Under the pieces are notes generated by a model. The model worked only from the letters and a program-made list of their open reading frames with translations. It was not told where the DNA came from and ran no database searches. Shown here piece by piece: positions 6,738 to 9,309 of a DNA stretch of 9,309 bases. The translations under genes and the position numbers were made by a program. Within the stretch, counting starts at the first letter, position 1. Every line of letters starts with the position of its first letter. Origin of the DNA: Granulicella sp. (GTDB lineage Bacteria > Acidobacteriota > Terriglobia > Terriglobales > Acidobacteriaceae); assembly GCA_003133205.1 (NCBI GenBank), contig PKWK01000113.1, forward strand, positions 1 to 9,309. The letters run 5' to 3'.

Positions 6738-6746
6738 TTTATATCA
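6738..6746 (-). promoter_or_regulatory. Candidate extended -10 (sigma70-type) promoter upstream of the porin-cytochrome
   Basis: The minus strand reads TGATATAAA: TATAAA matches the -10 hexamer at five of six positions and is preceded by the TGn extension. The hexamer 17 bases upstream (GATCAT) is a poor -35, which extended -10 promoters tolerate. A small perfect palindrome ATCAaTGAT (plus strand 6743-6751) overlaps its upstream edge and could be an operator half-site pair. Leader length would be about 45-50 bases. It competes with the -24/-12 candidate; sequence alone does not decide. Confidence 0.35.
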
Positions 6747-6783
6747 ATGATTTGTCGTAGATGATCCTCGGGATGTGGGGATC

Positions 6784-8184
6784 TCACTCCCCGCATTCCG
6801 GCGCAGATTGGGGAATATGCTCCCCAGTGTGCTGTTCCTTTTCCCGTTTGAGCAGCAGGTAAAAGGTCTTCCGATCCACGCCAGCTTCCCGCGCCGCGGC
6901 ACTCACATTTCCGGCACAACGCGCCAGCACCGCTTGCGCGTAGGAACTCTCAAAGCTGGTCAGGTATTGCTCCCGAGCATCCTTCCACGGGAGGGCGGAG
7001 AGGTTGCTGGCGGCTTCAATGATCGGAGAATCCTCCTGGATGTCTTCCGGTACCAGCACCCCTCCGGGATGCAACGCCGCCAGCCGTTCCATCACGTTCT
7101 TAAGTTGGCGCAGGTTGCCGGGCCAACGTTCCCTCAAAAGCGCCTCGTAGAATTGCGGAGAACCCGAGAGGCTTTTGCCGTAGCGTCGGGAGAACCGTTC
7201 CAGGAAAAAGCGCGCCATATGGGGGATATCCTCCGGCCTCTCGCGCAGAGCCGGCAGCTTGACCGTGACTACGCTCAACCGGTAGAAGAGTTCTTCGCGA
7301 AAGGTTCCCGCCTTGATTTTGGCCACAAGATCCTGGTTGGTCGCACACACGATCCGGCAATCCACGCGCACTGTCGACAGTGCGCCCAGACGCCGCAGGG
7401 CCCGTTCCTCCACGAACCGGAACAGCCGCGTTTGCAGTTCCACCCCCACGTCGCCGATCTCGTCCAGAAACAGTGTGCCGCCGTCGGCCGATTCGATGAG
7501 TCCTTTCTTGGTGCGCTCGGCCCCAGTGAACGCGCCGCGCTCATACCCGAACAACTCACTCTCGATCAGCGACCCCGGCATGGCGCTGCAATCGACGGGC
7601 ACAAACGGGCCGTCCTTGCGCCGGCTTTGGGTGTGGATGAACCGGGCCGTGACCTCCTTGCCCGTCCCACTCTCTCCCAGAATCATCACCGTCGCGTCGG
7701 TGGCCGCCGCCCTGCGACACTTGTTCATCTGATCCAGCATCGCGGGACTGCGGCTTTGCGCTGCATCTGCCTCGCCGAGGGCCTCCAGACGGCCTTTCAG
7801 TACTTCGACTTCCCGCTCCAGCTTGGCATGGGAAAGAGCACGCTGCACCACCAGCAGCAGTTCCTCGCGCTCGAAAGGCTTCTGTAGATAATCGAATGCG
7901 CCATTGCGCATCGCCAGCACGGCACCCTCCACCGACCCGAATGCGGTGAGGAATACAACGGGAAGTCCCGGATGCGCTTCATGCAGCCGGGCAAACACCT
8001 CTTCGCCCGACATTCCCGGCATGCGGATGTCCAGCAGAACCAGGTCGGGCGGGTTCGCGAGGCATTCGGCCAACCCTTTGGCGGGGTCTACACAAACAGT
8101 GACCGTGGTCCCGGGCAAACGCAGCATCCGCTGGATGTTTTCACCCAGCGCGGCTTCGTCGTCGACGACCAGAATGCGGCTCAC
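6784..8184 (-). CDS. NtrC-family response regulator, sigma54-dependent activator
   Basis: Starting at the GTG at 8184 the product has 466 residues in three domains. The receiver (about 1-115) has the acidic pair DDE at 8-10, phosphoacceptor D52 in LLDIRMP and K102 in QKPF. The AAA+ domain (about 145-380) has Walker A GESGTGKE (170-177), GAFTGA (217-222), Walker B GGTLFLDEIGD (235-245) and an arginine-finger region REELFYRL (296-303). An intact GAFTGA indicates contact with sigma54. The Fis-type helix-turn-helix is at about 426-447 (NVSAAAREAGVDRKTFY). The GTG is preferred over a TTG eight codons earlier: GGAGGA (plus strand 8193-8198) lies eight bases before it, and GTGA overlaps the kinase stop codon. 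It probably controls the cytochrome genes that begin 101 bases downstream, since nothing else lies next to it in the window. Confidence 0.95.
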   Translation of the reverse strand: MSRILVVDDEAALGENIQRMLRLPGTTVTVCVDPAKGLAECLANPPDLVLLDIRMPGMSGEEVFARLHEAHPGLPVVFLTAFGSVEGAVLAMRNGAFDYLQKPFEREELLLVVQRALSHAKLEREVEVLKGRLEALGEADAAQSRSPAMLDQMNKCRRAAATDATVMILGESGTGKEVTARFIHTQSRRKDGPFVPVDCSAMPGSLIESELFGYERGAFTGAERTKKGLIESADGGTLFLDEIGDVGVELQTRLFRFVEERALRRLGALSTVRVDCRIVCATNQDLVAKIKAGTFREELFYRLSVVTVKLPALRERPEDIPHMARFFLERFSRRYGKSLSGSPQFYEALLRERWPGNLRQLKNVMERLAALHPGGVLVPEDIQEDSPIIEAASNLSALPWKDAREQYLTSFESSYAQAVLARCAGNVSAAAREAGVDRKTFYLLLKREKEQHTGEHIPQSAPECGE

Positions 8185-9257
8185 CCCGTTGTTCCTCCGG
8201 CGAACCAATGATACGGCTGGCCACGGGTGAATCGTGCCGGGGGCAACTCGATCACGAAGCTGGCGCCACCACCTTTCCTGGGCTCGTAATGAATCCGGCC
8301 ATCATACATATCCAACAGGCTGGCCGCCAGAAACAGCCCCAGCCCCAACCGTTCTCGCCCGGTGCTTTGCGAAACGAACGGCTCAAAGATGTGTTCCCGG
8401 ATGCTCTCCGGCACACCCGGGCCGTTGTCTTCGATTCGGATGACCACTTTAGCGCCTGCCATGCGACAGGGCTCAAGACGCACCCAGATTACGGCCTCAT
8501 CCTGCCCCTTCAGCGCTTCGAGTCCATTGCTCAACAAGCCGCGAACGACCTCCGCTACGACGTGTTCAGGAACGTCGACGCGCGGCGCTTCGGCGATCTC
8601 CTCCACCACCCTCACTCCCTGGCTTTCGGCCGAAGGTCGCAACGCCCCAAGCGCTTCCGCCATGGCTTTCTGCGGAATCGACGCATCGAAAACCTCTCCG
8701 CCGCGCTCTCGTCGCAGTGCCTGAAGCAACGTGCTCGCGATGCTGCTCATGTAGCGGGCCTCTTTAAGCATCTGCTCAAGATCGGCGCAGAGAGCAGCAT
8801 CCTCCTTGCGTTCGTCGAGCAGCACTTCGAGGCGGCCTGCCACAATCGCCAGCGGGTTGTTGAACTCGTGCATGAAGCCGGCCGTGAACTGGCCCAGGAG
8901 AGTAAGTTGGTGGGACAGCCGCGCCTGCCGGTCGGCGGCCTGCAACTCTTCCCGCAATCGGGACGTGCGGTAGCGCACTGTCTCCAACTGCAGCTTCAGT
9001 TGCGCGACCTCTTCCTCGGCCTTCGCCGCGCAGGCTTGTAGGCGGCCTCGCTGCCAATGGGCATAGAGCAGCGCCGGAAGAGGAGCAACCATGACGGCAA
9101 GGATCGCAAGTAGCGCCTTGGCAAACATGGAGCCGGGGTGAAGCTCGAACACGATTCCCAACACGGGCAGAACCCAAACCCCGCTCACCCAGAGCGCAAG
9201 CCAACCGCGATCTTTGGGGTGATTGCGACCACGGTCTTCTCCCGGCGTCCCTAGCAT
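8181..9257 (-). CDS. Membrane-bound sensor histidine kinase, NtrB/ZraS-like
   Basis: From the ATG at 9257 the protein has 358 residues. Two hydrophobic segments lie at about 19-37 and 48-67, separated by only about ten residues, so there is almost no periplasmic sensor domain. A charged coiled-coil-like helix (about 73-115) leads to the H-box FMHEFNNPLAIV with H130. The ATPase domain shows an N-box (LLSNGLEAL, N244), G1 DNGPGVPE (277-284), an F-box FEPF and G2 GLGLGLF-type glycines (about 304-309). It should phosphorylate the regulator whose start codon overlaps its stop. No clear ribosome site precedes the ATG. A TTG lies three codons upstream, and the frame stays open to the right edge of the window (9309), so the true start may lie outside. 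Confidence 0.9.
   Translation of the reverse strand: MLGTPGEDRGRNHPKDRGWLALWVSGVWVLPVLGIVFELHPGSMFAKALLAILAVMVAPLPALLYAHWQRGRLQACAAKAEEEVAQLKLQLETVRYRTSRLREELQAADRQARLSHQLTLLGQFTAGFMHEFNNPLAIVAGRLEVLLDERKEDAALCADLEQMLKEARYMSSIASTLLQALRRERGGEVFDASIPQKAMAEALGALRPSAESQGVRVVEEIAEAPRVDVPEHVVAEVVRGLLSNGLEALKGQDEAVIWVRLEPCRMAGAKVVIRIEDNGPGVPESIREHIFEPFVSQSTGRERLGLGLFLAASLLDMYDGRIHYEPRKGGGASFVIELPPARFTRGQPYHWFAGGTTG
8193..8198 (-). promoter_or_regulatory. Ribosome binding site that sets the response regulator start
   Basis: GGAGGA on the minus strand sits eight bases before the GTG at 8184, inside the end of the kinase gene. Together with the GTGA stop/start overlap it makes this GTG much more likely than the TTG at 8208, which has no such site, and implies coupled kinase and regulator translation. 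Confidence 0.7.
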
Positions 9258-9309
9258 ATCGCACAAGTGTAGTGCGTCAGGCAGGTTGAGCAGGGCAATC
9301 GCATTTGAA

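Noticed and set aside
6775..6794. Stem GGGGA/TCCCC around the regulator stop codon as a terminator
   Set aside because: The stem is short, with an A-C mismatch at its base on the transcribed RNA, and no T-run follows. Probably chance, or at most a weak pause.
6683..6919. Earlier in-frame start for the porin-cytochrome (6919)
   Set aside because: It would overlap the end of the regulator gene and bury the signal peptide behind about 79 residues. The ATG at 6682 has a ribosome site and is followed directly by the signal peptide.
8185..8208. TTG at 8208 as the response regulator start
   Set aside because: No ribosome site precedes it. The GTG at 8184 has GGAGGA at good spacing, overlaps the kinase stop, and starts right at the receiver domain.
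6775..9041. Long plus-strand open frames (6775-7887 and 8208-9041)
   Set aside because: They lie opposite the response regulator and the histidine kinase, which have complete catalytic motifs; no recognisable features on the plus side.

Overview
The window is about 9.3 kb of GC-rich bacterial DNA. It carries eight protein genes, all on the minus strand, tightly packed and in one order of transcription (right to left). No RNA gene, insertion sequence, CRISPR array or integrase is visible. The Tat-dependent Rieske protein, several c-type cytochromes, an outer-membrane beta-barrel and a sigma54-dependent regulator point to a Gram-negative respiratory bacterium. The style of the cytochromes would fit Acidobacteriota or a deltaproteobacterial-type lineage, but this is a weak inference from protein style, not from any marker gene.

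Regulation block (9257-6784): a membrane-anchored sensor histidine kinase with no sizeable periplasmic domain overlaps, by a GTGA junction, an NtrC-family response regulator with an intact GAFTGA motif. A 101-base gap follows, the only obvious promoter-sized space upstream of the electron-transfer genes. It holds a candidate extended -10 promoter and a weak candidate -24/-12 promoter.

Envelope block (6682-4924): an outer-membrane beta-barrel with one N-terminal CxxCH heme site (Cyc2-like architecture) is followed by a small secreted monoheme cytochrome c. The stop codon of the first overlaps the Shine-Dalgarno sequence of the second. A 145-base gap with a strong imperfect hairpin comes next.

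Inner-membrane block (4778-1, running off the left edge): a cytoplasmic GltD-like flavoprotein with N- and C-terminal iron-sulfur sites, a Tat-targeted Rieske protein, a fused b6/subunit-IV-type cytochrome b, and a membrane-anchored multiheme cytochrome c with six CxxCH motifs before the window ends. The genes are 12 and 2 bases apart or overlap by one base, so they form one transcriptional and probably one functional unit: a Rieske/cytochrome b complex with an attached NAD(P)H-type module and a multiheme c subunit.

Taken together, the genes could form a chain from the cell surface (porin-cytochrome) through the periplasm (small cytochrome c, multiheme cytochrome) to the quinone pool (Rieske/cytochrome b) and to cytoplasmic NAD(P)(H) (flavoprotein). 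The direction of electron flow cannot be read from sequence: extracellular electron uptake with reverse electron transport, export to an outside acceptor, and quinol-based bifurcation are all open. Residue changes at the quinol site (PEWY replaced by APWY), next to the Rieske cluster (Tyr to Phe) and in the nucleotide site (Arg-Arg replaced by Leu-Glu) suggest a complex tuned differently from standard bc1/b6f.
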